Shown one piece after another: positions 18,776 through 28,628 of a stretch of 64,000 nt of DNA. The first letter of the stretch is position 1; each line of letters starts with the position of its first letter. The DNA comes from Saprospiraceae bacterium. Its GTDB lineage: Bacteria; Bacteroidota; Bacteroidia; Chitinophagales; Saprospiraceae. A model generated the notes under the pieces. That model was not told where the DNA came from. It ran no database searches and was given only the letters and a program-made list of their open reading frames with translations. The stretch is taken from assembly GCA_016710235.1 (NCBI GenBank), contig JADJLG010000001.1, positions 1,539,501 to 1,603,500 on the forward strand, read 5' to 3'. Made by a program: the position numbers and the translations under genes.

Positions 18776-20269
18776 ATGCAAGATTGGATATTAGACTCAA
18801 GTGAAAATCAAAGGATCTCGGATTTACTCCCTGTAGCGAATCATACACGAAAGATAAGATTGTCCGAATCGACAATTGCGAAGATTCGGGACAATCGCAG
18901 GATGGTCGAAGAAGATTTGTTAGGCTCCGGTAAGACATTTTACGGTATCAATACCGGTTTTGGTATACTCTGTGACAAAGTCATCAATGCGGATCAACTG
19001 GAGACTCTTCAGCACAATCTCATCAGGTCTCATAGTTGTGGTACAGGCATGTCCGCAGACCAAAGGGTAGTCAGGTGGATGATTCTTCTCAAGATCATAT
19101 CCCTAGCTAAAGGTCACAGCGGGGTCAGGTATGAGCTAATAGAGTTTTTGATCATGCTACTCAATGAAAATATCTTGCCAGAAGTACCTGAACAAGGTTC
19201 CCTGGGAGCATCCGGAGATTTGGCACCACTTTCACATTGTAGCCTTCTGTGTATAGGTGAGGGTTTCTTGTACCACAATGGTGTTCGGTACGCTTCTGCA
19301 GACTTTTTCAGGAATCACCAAACTGTATTGCCCGGATTGAAAGAAAAGGAAGGTCTTGCACTTATCAACGGAACCCAATTTAGCCTGGCCCAATTGATCA
19401 ATTGCACAATTGAAGCTGAAAAGTTACTGCAAACCGCAATAATTTGCGCTTGTGCTTCCTTAGAAGCATTTAACGGAAATATGGATGCTTTTGATGAACG
19501 GATCCATTTATTGAGAAACCAGGATGGACAGATTTGGGTAGCAAGCCATATTCGCAGCATTTTGGCAGGGAGTGAGATTTTCACAAGAAGCAAGAATTCA
19601 GTTCAGGATCCTTATTCGTTCAGATGTATACCTCAAGTGATCGGAGCGAGCAAGGACGCTGTGGATTATGTGAAATCAGTTGCCGAAAAGGAGATCAGCG
19701 CCGTCACCGACAACCCCCTTATTTTTGAAAATGGAGATGTTTTGTCAGGAGGGAATTTCCATGCTCAAAGTCTGGCTCTTGCTACAGATTTTTTAAAGAT
19801 TGCCCTGGCAGAAGTTGGAAATATTGCAGAGCGCAGGATGTACCAGATCATCATTGGTCAGCGAGGCCTACCTGATTTTTTGACGCAAGAACCAGGAGTC
19901 AATTCAGGTTATATGATCGTTCAGTATTCTGCAGCTTCATTGGTTAGTTATAACAAACAACTCGCTACTCCAGCTTCGGTTGACTCTATAGTGACCAGCA
20001 AAGGTCAAGAAGATCATGTAAGTATGGCAGCAAATGCTGCTTTGCAATGCAATCGGATCATCGAACACTTGTGGCAAATACTCGCCATGGAATGGATGAC
20101 TGCTTCCAGAGCATGGTGTTGGCGCGCAGGGTGGAATACGAGCGACATACTTCAAAAATGGATCACTCATTATAGGTCTGTAGTAGCTCTCAAGATACAA
20201 GACCATATTCCTTCTGAAGAATACAAACCGACAGTTAACTTTCTCGGGGAGTTAGATTTTCCTCAATGA
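18776..20269 (+). CDS. hutH: Histidine ammonia-lyase family enzyme
   Basis: This aromatic amino-acid ammonia-lyase removes ammonia from histidine to give urocanate. The MIO cofactor forms from A145-S146-G147 in GSLGASGDLAPLSH. The catalytic tyrosine lies in FYGINTGFG (residues 55-63), and QEDHVSMA is near the C-terminus. The dipeptide Ser-His in LIRSHSCGTGM favours histidine over tyrosine or phenylalanine. It has 497 residues from the ATG at 18776. No hutU, hutI or hutG lies nearby, so either the pathway is dispersed or the enzyme serves something else. It overlaps the next gene by 4 bp (ATGA). Confidence 0.9.
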   Translation: MQDWILDSSENQRISDLLPVANHTRKIRLSESTIAKIRDNRRMVEEDLLGSGKTFYGINTGFGILCDKVINADQLETLQHNLIRSHSCGTGMSADQRVVRWMILLKIISLAKGHSGVRYELIEFLIMLLNENILPEVPEQGSLGASGDLAPLSHCSLLCIGEGFLYHNGVRYASADFFRNHQTVLPGLKEKEGLALINGTQFSLAQLINCTIEAEKLLQTAIICACASLEAFNGNMDAFDERIHLLRNQDGQIWVASHIRSILAGSEIFTRSKNSVQDPYSFRCIPQVIGASKDAVDYVKSVAEKEISAVTDNPLIFENGDVLSGGNFHAQSLALATDFLKIALAEVGNIAERRMYQIIIGQRGLPDFLTQEPGVNSGYMIVQYSAASLVSYNKQLATPASVDSIVTSKGQEDHVSMAANAALQCNRIIEHLWQILAMEWMTASRAWCWRAGWNTSDILQKWITHYRSVVALKIQDHIPSEEYKPTVNFLGELDFPQ

Positions 20270-21429
20270 TCAGATTGCTTTCCAGTTTCATTTTTTATTG
20301 TTTGGGCATTTCCCTCTATGCACAGGTCAGTGTGCCTGACTGGGAGATCGCTTATTCAGTTGGTAGAATCGTACCACATTCTGAAAAGTTCGCTTATCGT
20401 CCCAGAGGGGTGAGCCAGTTTTTTCGTGGTGCAGTGTTGTGGCAGACGGGTGGAACACATGATTGGACGCGATATTATGGATTTCCACGAGTTGGAGTGC
20501 AGCTCTATCATGGTGAGCTCGGGGCGCCTCAACAGATTCTGGGAGATGTGTGGAGCATCAACCCATTTCTGGATTTTAATACCAGAGATTCAAACAAATG
20601 GAGTATGTATGTAAGAACTGGTTTTGGTATGGCTTACCTCACAAAACCATTCCATATAGTCAATAATCCTCTACAGACGGCTATCGGATCGCACTATAAT
20701 ATTTCTGTAAATGCATCCGCTGGTTTTCAGCGAAGAATTGGAGAGAGAATGTGTTGGAGGTTGGGAATATACATTGCACATTTTTCCAATGGCAACAGGA
20801 AAGCACCAAATCTGGGTTTAAATATATTTCAGGCAGATGTTTCGTTGCGATATTCCATGAATAGACCAGCTCGGTCATCAGATCTAAAAATCCATGAACC
20901 TCGATCAAAGTGGTCTTCTCAATGGCTCATCTCCTATGCAGCCAAAGAAGGGAAAATAATAGGTGGGCCATCTTTTCCTGTTGTAGGTTTCAGCGACGAT
21001 ATTGCGTATCAATACAAGCCATACAGGTATGTCAGGACTGGTATGGATCTAGAGTATCACGGGAGAACGTCTTATTGGCTTTACCGTAGTGAACTTGAGT
21101 CTGATACGCATGAGCGCTGGAAAAAAAGCGTTCAGATTCAAGCTTTTGCATCACACGAATGGTTATTCGGAGACCTCTCATTTGAATTTCGTTTAGGATA
21201 TTTACTTTCATCAAATGAAATTTTAAATGTTTTTCGTTTGTATAATAAATTAACTTTATTGTATCAGATTCCAATTTCAATTTGTCAAATCTTGAGGCCA
21301 AATATAGGATTTTGCTTAAAGAGTTATCAAGGAGCAGCGGATCATTTTGCAATGGTGATGGGTCTGAGATTTGAACGTAAAACAGCTAAACACAAAAGCA
21401 ATTCGCATGGACAAGCAATTATTAAATAG
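20266..21429 (+). CDS. Acyloxyacyl hydrolase / PagL-type lipid A 3-O-deacylase
   Basis: This is an outer-membrane beta-barrel esterase. After a signal peptide (ISLYAQ) the protein alternates aromatic and polar residues like a barrel. The catalytic His-Ser pair is in IAHFSNGNRKAPNLGLN (H172, S174), matching PagL's H-x-S-N motif followed by PNxGxN. PagL removes the 3-position acyl chain of lipid A. At 387 residues it is roughly twice the length of Pseudomonas PagL, with a second beta-rich half of unknown role. It is translationally coupled to hutH (ATGA) and overlaps the following aminotransferase by 23 bp. Confidence 0.8.
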   Translation: MIRLLSSFIFYCLGISLYAQVSVPDWEIAYSVGRIVPHSEKFAYRPRGVSQFFRGAVLWQTGGTHDWTRYYGFPRVGVQLYHGELGAPQQILGDVWSINPFLDFNTRDSNKWSMYVRTGFGMAYLTKPFHIVNNPLQTAIGSHYNISVNASAGFQRRIGERMCWRLGIYIAHFSNGNRKAPNLGLNIFQADVSLRYSMNRPARSSDLKIHEPRSKWSSQWLISYAAKEGKIIGGPSFPVVGFSDDIAYQYKPYRYVRTGMDLEYHGRTSYWLYRSELESDTHERWKKSVQIQAFASHEWLFGDLSFEFRLGYLLSSNEILNVFRLYNKLTLLYQIPISICQILRPNIGFCLKSYQGAADHFAMVMGLRFERKTAKHKSNSHGQAIIK

Positions 21430-22570
21430 CAAATTACCAAAATCAGGATTATCGATTTTCAGTAGGATGACTAGCTTAGCATTGAAAAATGATGCTGTAA
21501 ATTTAGCACAAGGGTTTCCTGATTTTCCATGCCCCGGTGAGCTGAGTGAAGCTTTATATCGCGCTACACAAGATGGATATAATCAATACGGTCCAATGCC
21601 TGGTTTTTTGCCCCTTCGTGAAAATATTTCGAAGCGAATCCAAAAAACATACAGTGTTCAAATAGATGCCCAAGAAGAAATTACCATTACAGCTGGAGCT
21701 ACACAAGGTGTTTATTCTGCTATCTCGACTCTCGTATCACCGGGTGATAAGGTCATCATCTTCGAACCTGCCTATGATAGTTATGCACCTTCAGTATTGG
21801 TGAATAAAGGTGAACCAATTTATATCCGATTGGAGGAGCCTGAATTTAAAATTCCCTGGGATAAATTAGAACAAACCCTTCGTACGCAAGAAATTAGATT
21901 AATTCTGTTTAATAATCCTCACAATCCTACAGGGGTGATTTGGGAAGAAGAGGATTTTCAAAAATTGATTTCTTTGCTTCATTTCCAGAAGCCATTGATG
22001 ATATGGGATGAGGTTTATGATGCTATGGTTTATGATGGTAAAAAGCACTTATCCGCACTTCAATATCCGGAGTTGTATGAAAGCAGTATTGTCACATTTT
22101 CTTTTGGTAAAACCTTTCACAATACAGGTTGGAAGATTGGTTACAATATCGCACCTCCACATCTTACTGCCGAATACAGAAAACTGCACCAGTTTACATT
22201 ATTTTCTGTAAATTATCCGTCTCAAGTGGCATCTTCATATTTTTTGGAAAGAAATTTTGATTTTATCAAGGACCTATCTTCTTTTTACCAGAAAAAAAGG
22301 GATCACATGATAAATCTTTTGAAGCAAACAGAATTCAGTGCATTGTCTTGTAGAGGTTCTTATTTTTTGTTGGCTTCGCATGAGGCCATGCAGCGAATGG
22401 GAGATATTGTATTTGCTGACCATATCGTAGAAAACAACAAGGTCGCATTGATCCCTCTATCTGCATTTTATCATGATGGATACGATCCACATTTGCTTAG
22501 ATTTTGTTTTGCAAAAAAGGAAAGTACTGTCGAACAAGCTGTGGAACGCCTGAAGAGGCCAACATTTTGA
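21407..22570 (+). CDS. Methionine/kynurenine-type aminotransferase (class I PLP)
   Basis: This fold-type I aminotransferase is close to YbdL and kynurenine aminotransferases. Hallmarks are NLAQGFPDFPCP near the N-terminus, the GYNQYGPMPG loop, ITAGATQGVYSAI, FNNPHNPTG, and the PLP lysine in TFSFGKTFHNTGWKIGY near residue 235. The ATG at 21407 begins the conserved N-terminus; the longer frame from 21371 adds only residues encoded by the end of the preceding gene. Methionine is the best-known substrate of this subgroup. Confidence 0.88.
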   Translation: MDKQLLNSKLPKSGLSIFSRMTSLALKNDAVNLAQGFPDFPCPGELSEALYRATQDGYNQYGPMPGFLPLRENISKRIQKTYSVQIDAQEEITITAGATQGVYSAISTLVSPGDKVIIFEPAYDSYAPSVLVNKGEPIYIRLEEPEFKIPWDKLEQTLRTQEIRLILFNNPHNPTGVIWEEEDFQKLISLLHFQKPLMIWDEVYDAMVYDGKKHLSALQYPELYESSIVTFSFGKTFHNTGWKIGYNIAPPHLTAEYRKLHQFTLFSVNYPSQVASSYFLERNFDFIKDLSSFYQKKRDHMINLLKQTEFSALSCRGSYFLLASHEAMQRMGDIVFADHIVENNKVALIPLSAFYHDGYDPHLLRFCFAKKESTVEQAVERLKRPTF

Positions 22571-22629
22571 TTGATTTTACGTTTTATCGCTCATCAAGTA
22601 TAGGTCTGAAGGAATTAAAATTAAAACGA

Positions 22630-25464
22630 ATGAAACTGACTAGAAATTTACTCCTGTTTATTTTGTTATTTACTTTCCAACATGCTTGGTCTCAATCTTT
22701 TTCGATAAAAGGAATTCTCAGAGATACAACAGGAGAGCCATTGAGTCTGGCTTCCATTTTTTTTCTCAATCCTTCAGATACCACATTAATAGAGTATGTG
22801 CGGGCAGATGAAGATGGAGTTTTTCTGGCTCAGGGATTGAATCGTAGACCTTATTTAGTCAGGTGCAATTATGTGGGTTTTCTTCCACATGAAGTGATGG
22901 TAACTCCAGATCAAGGTGGAATGAAGGACCTGGGAGTGATCGTCTTGAAACCAATTTCTACTCAGTTATTTGAAGTTGTAATTAAAGAGGCACGAGCACC
23001 ACTAATTATCAAGGGTGATACAATCGAATACGATGCATCAGCATTCAAAGTCCCTGAAGGATCTACTATGGAGGAACTCCTGAAAAAGTTACCGGGTATC
23101 GAAGTTGAAAATGACGGAAGCATAAAAGCTGATGGAAAAGATGTGACAAAAGTAACAGTCGACGGCAAGCGTTTTTTTGGGGACGATCCAAAGCAAGCCA
23201 CAAAAAATCTCCCTGCTGAAGGTATCAAGAAAGTCCAGGTATTTGATAATGTAGACGAGCAAAAAAAACTTACCGGATACAGTTCGCGACCTAGTGACAA
23301 AGCCATCAATGTGGAAATGAAAGATGAATTTAAGAAAGGTGGATTCGGAAAAATTGCAGCCGGTGGAGGTACAGAAGAGAGATTAGAGATAAAAGGAAAC
23401 TATAATCAGTTTAACGACAAATGGCAATTGAGTTTGATAGGAGTAAGTAATAACACAGGACGGAATGGTTTAGGATGGAATGACTATCAGGATTTCAGAG
23501 GAAGTAATTCTTTTAATTGGAATGATGGTGGGGATTTCGGATTTGCAGAGAGTTCAGGAAGGAGATACATCCTGTTGGGATCTTCAGATTCTGAAGACAA
23601 TGATGAATTGAGTTCGGGTTTTTTCAGTGGTGAGGCGAGTGGATTTCCAAAAAAATATTCTGCCGGTGTGAATCTCAATTATGATTGGAAAAAGACAAAG
23701 TTGAGTTCAATGTATTTTTACAATTTGGATAAGTTGGATCGCTTGACTGCTACAGAATCACAGTATTTTATTCCTGAAGGCAACTACTATCGTGACGAAA
23801 CCAGGAAATCTTCAAATTCAAATTTCGCGCATGCTGCTGATATTCGTGTAGAACATTCTGTTGATTCAGCGACGACGCTTGTCAGTTCTTTCAAATCCAA
23901 TTTGGGAAGTAAGCGAAGCGATCAAAATTTTATTTCCGAAAGTATCTCAGAAAATCAACAGAAACTCAATGACCTGAAATCAGATAATTTTACGGATAAT
24001 GACATTCAGTACGTTCAAGGTAGTATGATTTTTAGAAAAAAATTGAAAAAGAAGGGAAGGGCAATGGCATGGAGCGGATCTTATAGTCTGAATAACTCTG
24101 TTCGAGACCTGACGCAAGATGCCTACACAAATTATTATGACAATAATGCCTTGGATTCATTCTATATCCTGGATCAGTTGACGGAAAGTATCAATAAGAA
24201 GCAATTATTCAAAACGGCTGCACTCTATGTTGAACCTATCAAGAAGAGATTTTTCAGTGAATCATTTGTGAATTATTTTATACAGAAAACGGACTACAAC
24301 CGAGATGTTTTCAATCAAGAGCAGGCATTGTCCATTCCGGACTCAACGCTTACCCGATTGAATGATAATAGAGTATATACTGCCAGGATAGGAAGTTCCA
24401 TAAGATATAGTTACAATGGTTTGAATATATCCTTGGGTGCTGCGTTACAAAACATTAAAATAATCGGTGACTATAGTTGGCCATTATCCGGAGTGGATTA
24501 TTCTGCTGAAAAGAATTACAACAACGTCCTTCCGAATTTTGAATTGAATTATGACATGAAGAGAAACAGATGGTTCAGTTTAAATTACGGTATGTCTGTC
24601 AGTGAACCGAGTGTCCGCGATCTGATTCCTGTAATAGATCTTACGAATCCTATCAGTATTTTTGTAGGTAATCCAGATTTGAATCCAGAATTGAGACATC
24701 GTTTTAATGGAGAACTAAGCAAACATAGCAGAGCCACATCTATGGATTATGGTTTTAACGCAACGTATACACTTACAGAAGATAAAATTATACGATCTCA
24801 AGAGGTGGATTCATTTAGTGTCACAAAGACCCAACCGATCAATTTTGGAAAAGGTCATGATATCAATGGAGGATTGAGATTTGGTTTTCCTGTCATTCAG
24901 AATAAATTAACTGTGAGGTTGAATTATAATATGGGATATTCATTGAGTTCCTTGTTGATTAACCAAGTAGTGTCGGATGTAATTACTCTCAGACATACAC
25001 CATCAGTACGGGTCAACATCACTTTGGTTGATTGGTTTTCATTATTTCTCAATGGGCGAATGAGTTTTTCTACTACGGATTACGAAAGTAATGAGCTAAA
25101 ATCTCAAAAATTGGAAAATGCAAATCACTCAGCCGAACTCAATTTCAAGTTTCCCTTTGGATTATTTTGGTCCACAAGTTTTGCTTATAGTTCAGTAAAG
25201 AATCTGACGACGGATTATTTTTCAGAAACGCCAATACTCAATAGTTCTTTATATTATTTATTCTTGAAAAATAAACGCGCCGAAATCCGACTTTCGGCGT
25301 ATGATGTGCTAAACAAGAATCAAGGAATTTCGCAGGTAGCTCAATCCAATTATCTGACTACCTCCGTGACTGAAACTTTATCGCGTTATCTGATGTTGAC
25401 ACTGAGTTACAACATGCGAGGATTTAAAACCTCTTTACAGAAAAACAGAGGGTGGTGGGATTAA
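22630..25464 (+). CDS. TonB-receptor-like outer-membrane beta-barrel protein (OMP_b-brl_3)
   Basis: This 944-residue outer-membrane barrel has a signal peptide (FQHAWSQ) and a carboxypeptidase-regulatory-like domain at about residues 20-105 (SIKGILRDTTGEPLSLASI). A plug-like segment follows (GSTMEELLKKLPGIEVENDG, VTVDGKRFFGDDPKQATKNL), then a long aromatic-rich barrel. The ATG at 22630 is chosen because earlier codons lie inside the preceding gene. It pairs with the GLPGLI gene 11 bp downstream, an arrangement frequent in Bacteroidota. The transported substrate is unknown. Confidence 0.88.
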   Translation: MKLTRNLLLFILLFTFQHAWSQSFSIKGILRDTTGEPLSLASIFFLNPSDTTLIEYVRADEDGVFLAQGLNRRPYLVRCNYVGFLPHEVMVTPDQGGMKDLGVIVLKPISTQLFEVVIKEARAPLIIKGDTIEYDASAFKVPEGSTMEELLKKLPGIEVENDGSIKADGKDVTKVTVDGKRFFGDDPKQATKNLPAEGIKKVQVFDNVDEQKKLTGYSSRPSDKAINVEMKDEFKKGGFGKIAAGGGTEERLEIKGNYNQFNDKWQLSLIGVSNNTGRNGLGWNDYQDFRGSNSFNWNDGGDFGFAESSGRRYILLGSSDSEDNDELSSGFFSGEASGFPKKYSAGVNLNYDWKKTKLSSMYFYNLDKLDRLTATESQYFIPEGNYYRDETRKSSNSNFAHAADIRVEHSVDSATTLVSSFKSNLGSKRSDQNFISESISENQQKLNDLKSDNFTDNDIQYVQGSMIFRKKLKKKGRAMAWSGSYSLNNSVRDLTQDAYTNYYDNNALDSFYILDQLTESINKKQLFKTAALYVEPIKKRFFSESFVNYFIQKTDYNRDVFNQEQALSIPDSTLTRLNDNRVYTARIGSSIRYSYNGLNISLGAALQNIKIIGDYSWPLSGVDYSAEKNYNNVLPNFELNYDMKRNRWFSLNYGMSVSEPSVRDLIPVIDLTNPISIFVGNPDLNPELRHRFNGELSKHSRATSMDYGFNATYTLTEDKIIRSQEVDSFSVTKTQPINFGKGHDINGGLRFGFPVIQNKLTVRLNYNMGYSLSSLLINQVVSDVITLRHTPSVRVNITLVDWFSLFLNGRMSFSTTDYESNELKSQKLENANHSAELNFKFPFGLFWSTSFAYSSVKNLTTDYFSETPILNSSLYYLFLKNKRAEIRLSAYDVLNKNQGISQVAQSNYLTTSVTETLSRYLMLTLSYNMRGFKTSLQKNRGWWD

Positions 25465-25475
25465 ATAATAAAATC

Positions 25476-26228
25476 ATGAACAGGTATATTTTTTTTATTT
25501 GCATATTGGCTTTCCAAAGTTCGGTTTTTGCTCAAAAGAAAACCAGCGGAACTATCACTTATGAAAGACAGGAATCCTGGTCTAAAATAATGTCGCAAAT
25601 GCCATATCTAAGTCAGGAGGAAAAAGACCGCATTGCGATTACAAATTCCAGAAATACAAATGAATTCAAAGAAACTTACGAATTGTATTTTACACCTGAG
25701 GTATCTTTTTATCAACAAAAGCAAAATTTGGCTAACGAGTCTTCGTATAGATATAGCTGGAGAAATTCTATGTACGTCATTTACCGAAATTTTAAAGAAA
25801 AGAAGGTCAGAGAGTGGCATGAAATGTTGGATAAGATTTATCTGTGTGAAGATGATTTGATCAAACCGGTCTGGAAAATCGGAAATGAAATCAAAGACGT
25901 CAATGGTTATCTTTGCATGAAAGCTGAAACAAGAGATACAGTAAAAAATCAAACAGTTGTGGCTTGGTTTACAGATCAGATACTGACCGAAGCTGGTCCA
26001 GAAGCTTATTTTGGCTTACCGGGAGCAATTATGGAGTTAAACATTAACGGTGGCTCAGCGACAATCACTGCAGTTTCAGTTCGATTTTCTGAAGAGCCAC
26101 GAGAAATCAATTTTCCAAAATCAAAAGCAAAGAAAGTAAATTATTCTACCCTGAATAAAGCGATTTTGAAGTTTATGAATTCAAGTATTCAGGCACAGAA
26201 GAATCCATTTCGATCATTGAGATATTAA
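25476..26228 (+). CDS. GLPGLI family secreted protein
   Basis: The GLPGLI family is named after a conserved motif, here AYFGLPGAIMELNINGG at about residue 185, where the final Leu-Ile is replaced by Ala-Ile. A signal peptide ends at SSVFAQ. The ATG at 25476 starts the signal. The preceding segment TWAWFTDQI-like (VVAWFTDQILTEAGPEAY) is also typical. Members are periplasmic or surface proteins of unknown function encoded next to large outer-membrane barrels, as here. Confidence 0.88.
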   Translation: MNRYIFFICILAFQSSVFAQKKTSGTITYERQESWSKIMSQMPYLSQEEKDRIAITNSRNTNEFKETYELYFTPEVSFYQQKQNLANESSYRYSWRNSMYVIYRNFKEKKVREWHEMLDKIYLCEDDLIKPVWKIGNEIKDVNGYLCMKAETRDTVKNQTVVAWFTDQILTEAGPEAYFGLPGAIMELNINGGSATITAVSVRFSEEPREINFPKSKAKKVNYSTLNKAILKFMNSSIQAQKNPFRSLRY

Positions 26229-26317
26229 TGCAAGTAGTATAAAATCTATGGATTTTGAGTTGAGAAATATTCAATTGGTTTTTGATAACTATTGTATTCA
26301 GCACTGTAATCTAACAA

Positions 26318-28030
26318 TTAAAAGATACGATACATTGGTTGAATGTTCCATCGAATTCCTGCTTTTAACCACCAATCTTTTTTTTCGTTGGCTAAAATTT
26401 GTTTTAGATTTTCATTTCTTACAGCACATTCAGTTGTCAGGTAAATGCTTTGCCATAGTCTGAATTGAAAGTTTAGTTGAGTGAACATGATAGTTTGAGC
26501 GATTCCTTGTGCGGTAAAGTTGCAATAATCCGACACCCTGCTTAAATGAGATTTTAAAATATTTCCTCCGTAGTTTGAGTTTCTATCATCCAGGCCTTTG
26601 TTGATGAAAAAAAGTCCAAAGTCAGATTGCAGTCTTTTATAATTAAACCTTGATTTCAATATCAGCTCTTTGAAATTTGCACCAAGTGGATGTGCCAAAG
26701 CTTGGTGGTAATGACTATAATTGGCTAAACTATCCCGAAATGAATAAGTGTACGGTCTCACCGTATTGTATTCCATCTGCAAATCCCATTGCTTAATACC
26801 AAATGCAGAACTGTAAAGTACACCTGCTTGAATTCCATATTTGTTCGCCCACCAGTTTTTATTTTCAAAAACCAATTCTTTGAGTACGAATTCATCTAAC
26901 AGCAGTTGACCATATAACTTGATTTTTTTCCATAGTATGAGTTGTGACTGTAAACCTATCATAGCATTGTCAGGGCTGCCTATGGATTGTTCAACAGAGC
27001 GATATAATATGAGAGGGTTCAAATATTGAAGTTCAAATTGGTTTTTTCTGGAGAAGACGACCGACTCAAATAAACCCAGGCTCCAGTTTTTGAGGATGTT
27101 GATACTGAGGTAATGCGCTGCCAAATACTTTTTGTCTAATAAGTGGTCTGTGGTCTCAAATTTGCTTTCAGGGGTCAGTTCTGCAAATATATTCTGGTAA
27201 TTAATTTTCCAAAAATAGCTATTAAGTCTCAGGTAAAAATAAGGAGCACTGTCGTCTGATAAAAATAATGATCTCACACCATATCCAATGAAATGCCTGC
27301 CATGTCCCAGGCTGACATCGATATGTTTTCCTGTATGATAGCTGACTCCTCCTTCAGAGCTCAGATAATCATAAGCAGATTCTGATTTAAAAAATCTACT
27401 GTCGTAACGCTTTAGAAATCCTGCGCCCGGAAGTGCATTGTATAAGTTGACATATTCTTGCACATACTCAGGAACGACTTCTTGTGTTTCAGTCACGGAT
27501 GCAGAAAAAAATAATTTTTCTTTTAGGTGGCCTTTTATGCTCAATCCCCTTTTGTTTGTTAGTAGAACCGAATGATCAGACTTGCCAACCATTTCTTCTA
27601 ACATAGGATCTATCGCTAGTTGATAATCTTGTCCAGATACAGCAAAAAGATGAGGCGGGTGCGTGAAGAAGTATCGGAGTATGGACTTTGATTTTATTGT
27701 AGAGGATAATGAGTCTTCTTTACACAAAGGCAAATAGTTGCAGGACAAATTTTGGTATAACAAAAGGTTGGGAAACTTATCCTGAGTGGTTATGGTCTCA
27801 ACAGATTGAAGTAGTCTGGCATTGCTCATTGGCCTGACATCTGAATGTATGGAGTTTAAAGTTCCGGAATTGATTTCATTATCCTCAATGAATTGCTTAT
27901 CAATTAAAGTGGGTGAAACGTAATCTCCTTGAGCGATGCAAGGTAAAATGGATAACGAAACCAGAAATAAAATTAGGGTTAGCGTTTTCCACATCAACAT
28001 ACCATTACTTTTGGACCTCCTTCTTTTCAT
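26318..28030 (-). CDS. Wzi/RemB-like outer-membrane beta-barrel protein
   Basis: This 570-residue protein from the ATG at 28030 has a basic n-region, a hydrophobic core and SILPCIAQ as its signal. The frame continues to 28174, but that part does not look like protein N-terminus. The body alternates hydrophobic and aromatic residues as in barrels. The segment HFIGYGVRSLFLSDDSAPY followed by LRLNSYFWKINYQNIFAE resembles capsule-assembly Wzi and the gliding protein RemB of Flavobacterium. Either a capsule-anchoring or a motility-related surface role is possible; no capsule genes are adjacent. Confidence 0.6.
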   Translation of the reverse strand: MKRRRSKSNGMLMWKTLTLILFLVSLSILPCIAQGDYVSPTLIDKQFIEDNEINSGTLNSIHSDVRPMSNARLLQSVETITTQDKFPNLLLYQNLSCNYLPLCKEDSLSSTIKSKSILRYFFTHPPHLFAVSGQDYQLAIDPMLEEMVGKSDHSVLLTNKRGLSIKGHLKEKLFFSASVTETQEVVPEYVQEYVNLYNALPGAGFLKRYDSRFFKSESAYDYLSSEGGVSYHTGKHIDVSLGHGRHFIGYGVRSLFLSDDSAPYFYLRLNSYFWKINYQNIFAELTPESKFETTDHLLDKKYLAAHYLSINILKNWSLGLFESVVFSRKNQFELQYLNPLILYRSVEQSIGSPDNAMIGLQSQLILWKKIKLYGQLLLDEFVLKELVFENKNWWANKYGIQAGVLYSSAFGIKQWDLQMEYNTVRPYTYSFRDSLANYSHYHQALAHPLGANFKELILKSRFNYKRLQSDFGLFFINKGLDDRNSNYGGNILKSHLSRVSDYCNFTAQGIAQTIMFTQLNFQFRLWQSIYLTTECAVRNENLKQILANEKKDWWLKAGIRWNIQPMYRIF

Positions 28031-28628
28031 AAATGAATTTCTATTTTTGGACACGTTCAAAGCTTTTTTCCAAATGCAAAAGTAATGAAATCCTTTGATC
28101 TTCCTCTCAGATAGATTGCACTTAGAATATGAGCGCCAAATAAAAGATATATGAAAATAGGATGTTGTTTCCAAAAGTTGGAAATAAGGTATCGGTTATG
28201 AAAATTTAGAATTTTATTTTGAATTCTTTGAAAAGGGGAATTGATTAACATATTATAGAAACAAATATATTTAAATATGTTATGTCATTTTTTTTTTTTT
28301 TATATAGTTTTGTAAATGATGATGGATAAATCACATATGATAATCAGAAAATAGGATATTCATTTTTTGAAAAATTTTATTTTGCACTTAAATTTTACAT
28401 CCTTTTTTCTTATCTATTGTAATTAGAGTTGATCTTTAAGTGATTGAAGGTGACTCTATGGTGTTAGTTCGATATTTTAAAATAAAAAATATGCATTTGA
28501 ACAAAAAAGCCCACGACCACTTATCGAAATAAGTAACGCAGGCCAACTATTCGCAACAATAGACTGCGAAAATATGGTTTTTCTTGTGAAAATGCGGTTT
28601 AATTTTTTTAACTTTTAAAACTTTTTTT
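28031..28628. other. AT-rich intergenic region
   Basis: This 598-bp spacer between divergent genes holds a T13 run near 28289 and no convincing reading frame. The only structured part is the hairpin pair just before the next gene, listed separately. I see no clear promoter match for either flanking gene. Confidence 0.6.
28520..28568 (+). promoter_or_regulatory. Two stem-loops in a probable 5' leader
   Basis: CTTAT-CGAA-ATAAG (28520-28533) is followed by a two-part stem: CGCAG (28537-28541) pairs with CTGCG (28564-28568), and CTATT (28547-28551) pairs with AATAG (28558-28562) inside it. They lie 60-110 bp before the ATG at 28629. They could be a leader structure or an operator; no known riboswitch class is recognised. 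Confidence 0.3.
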
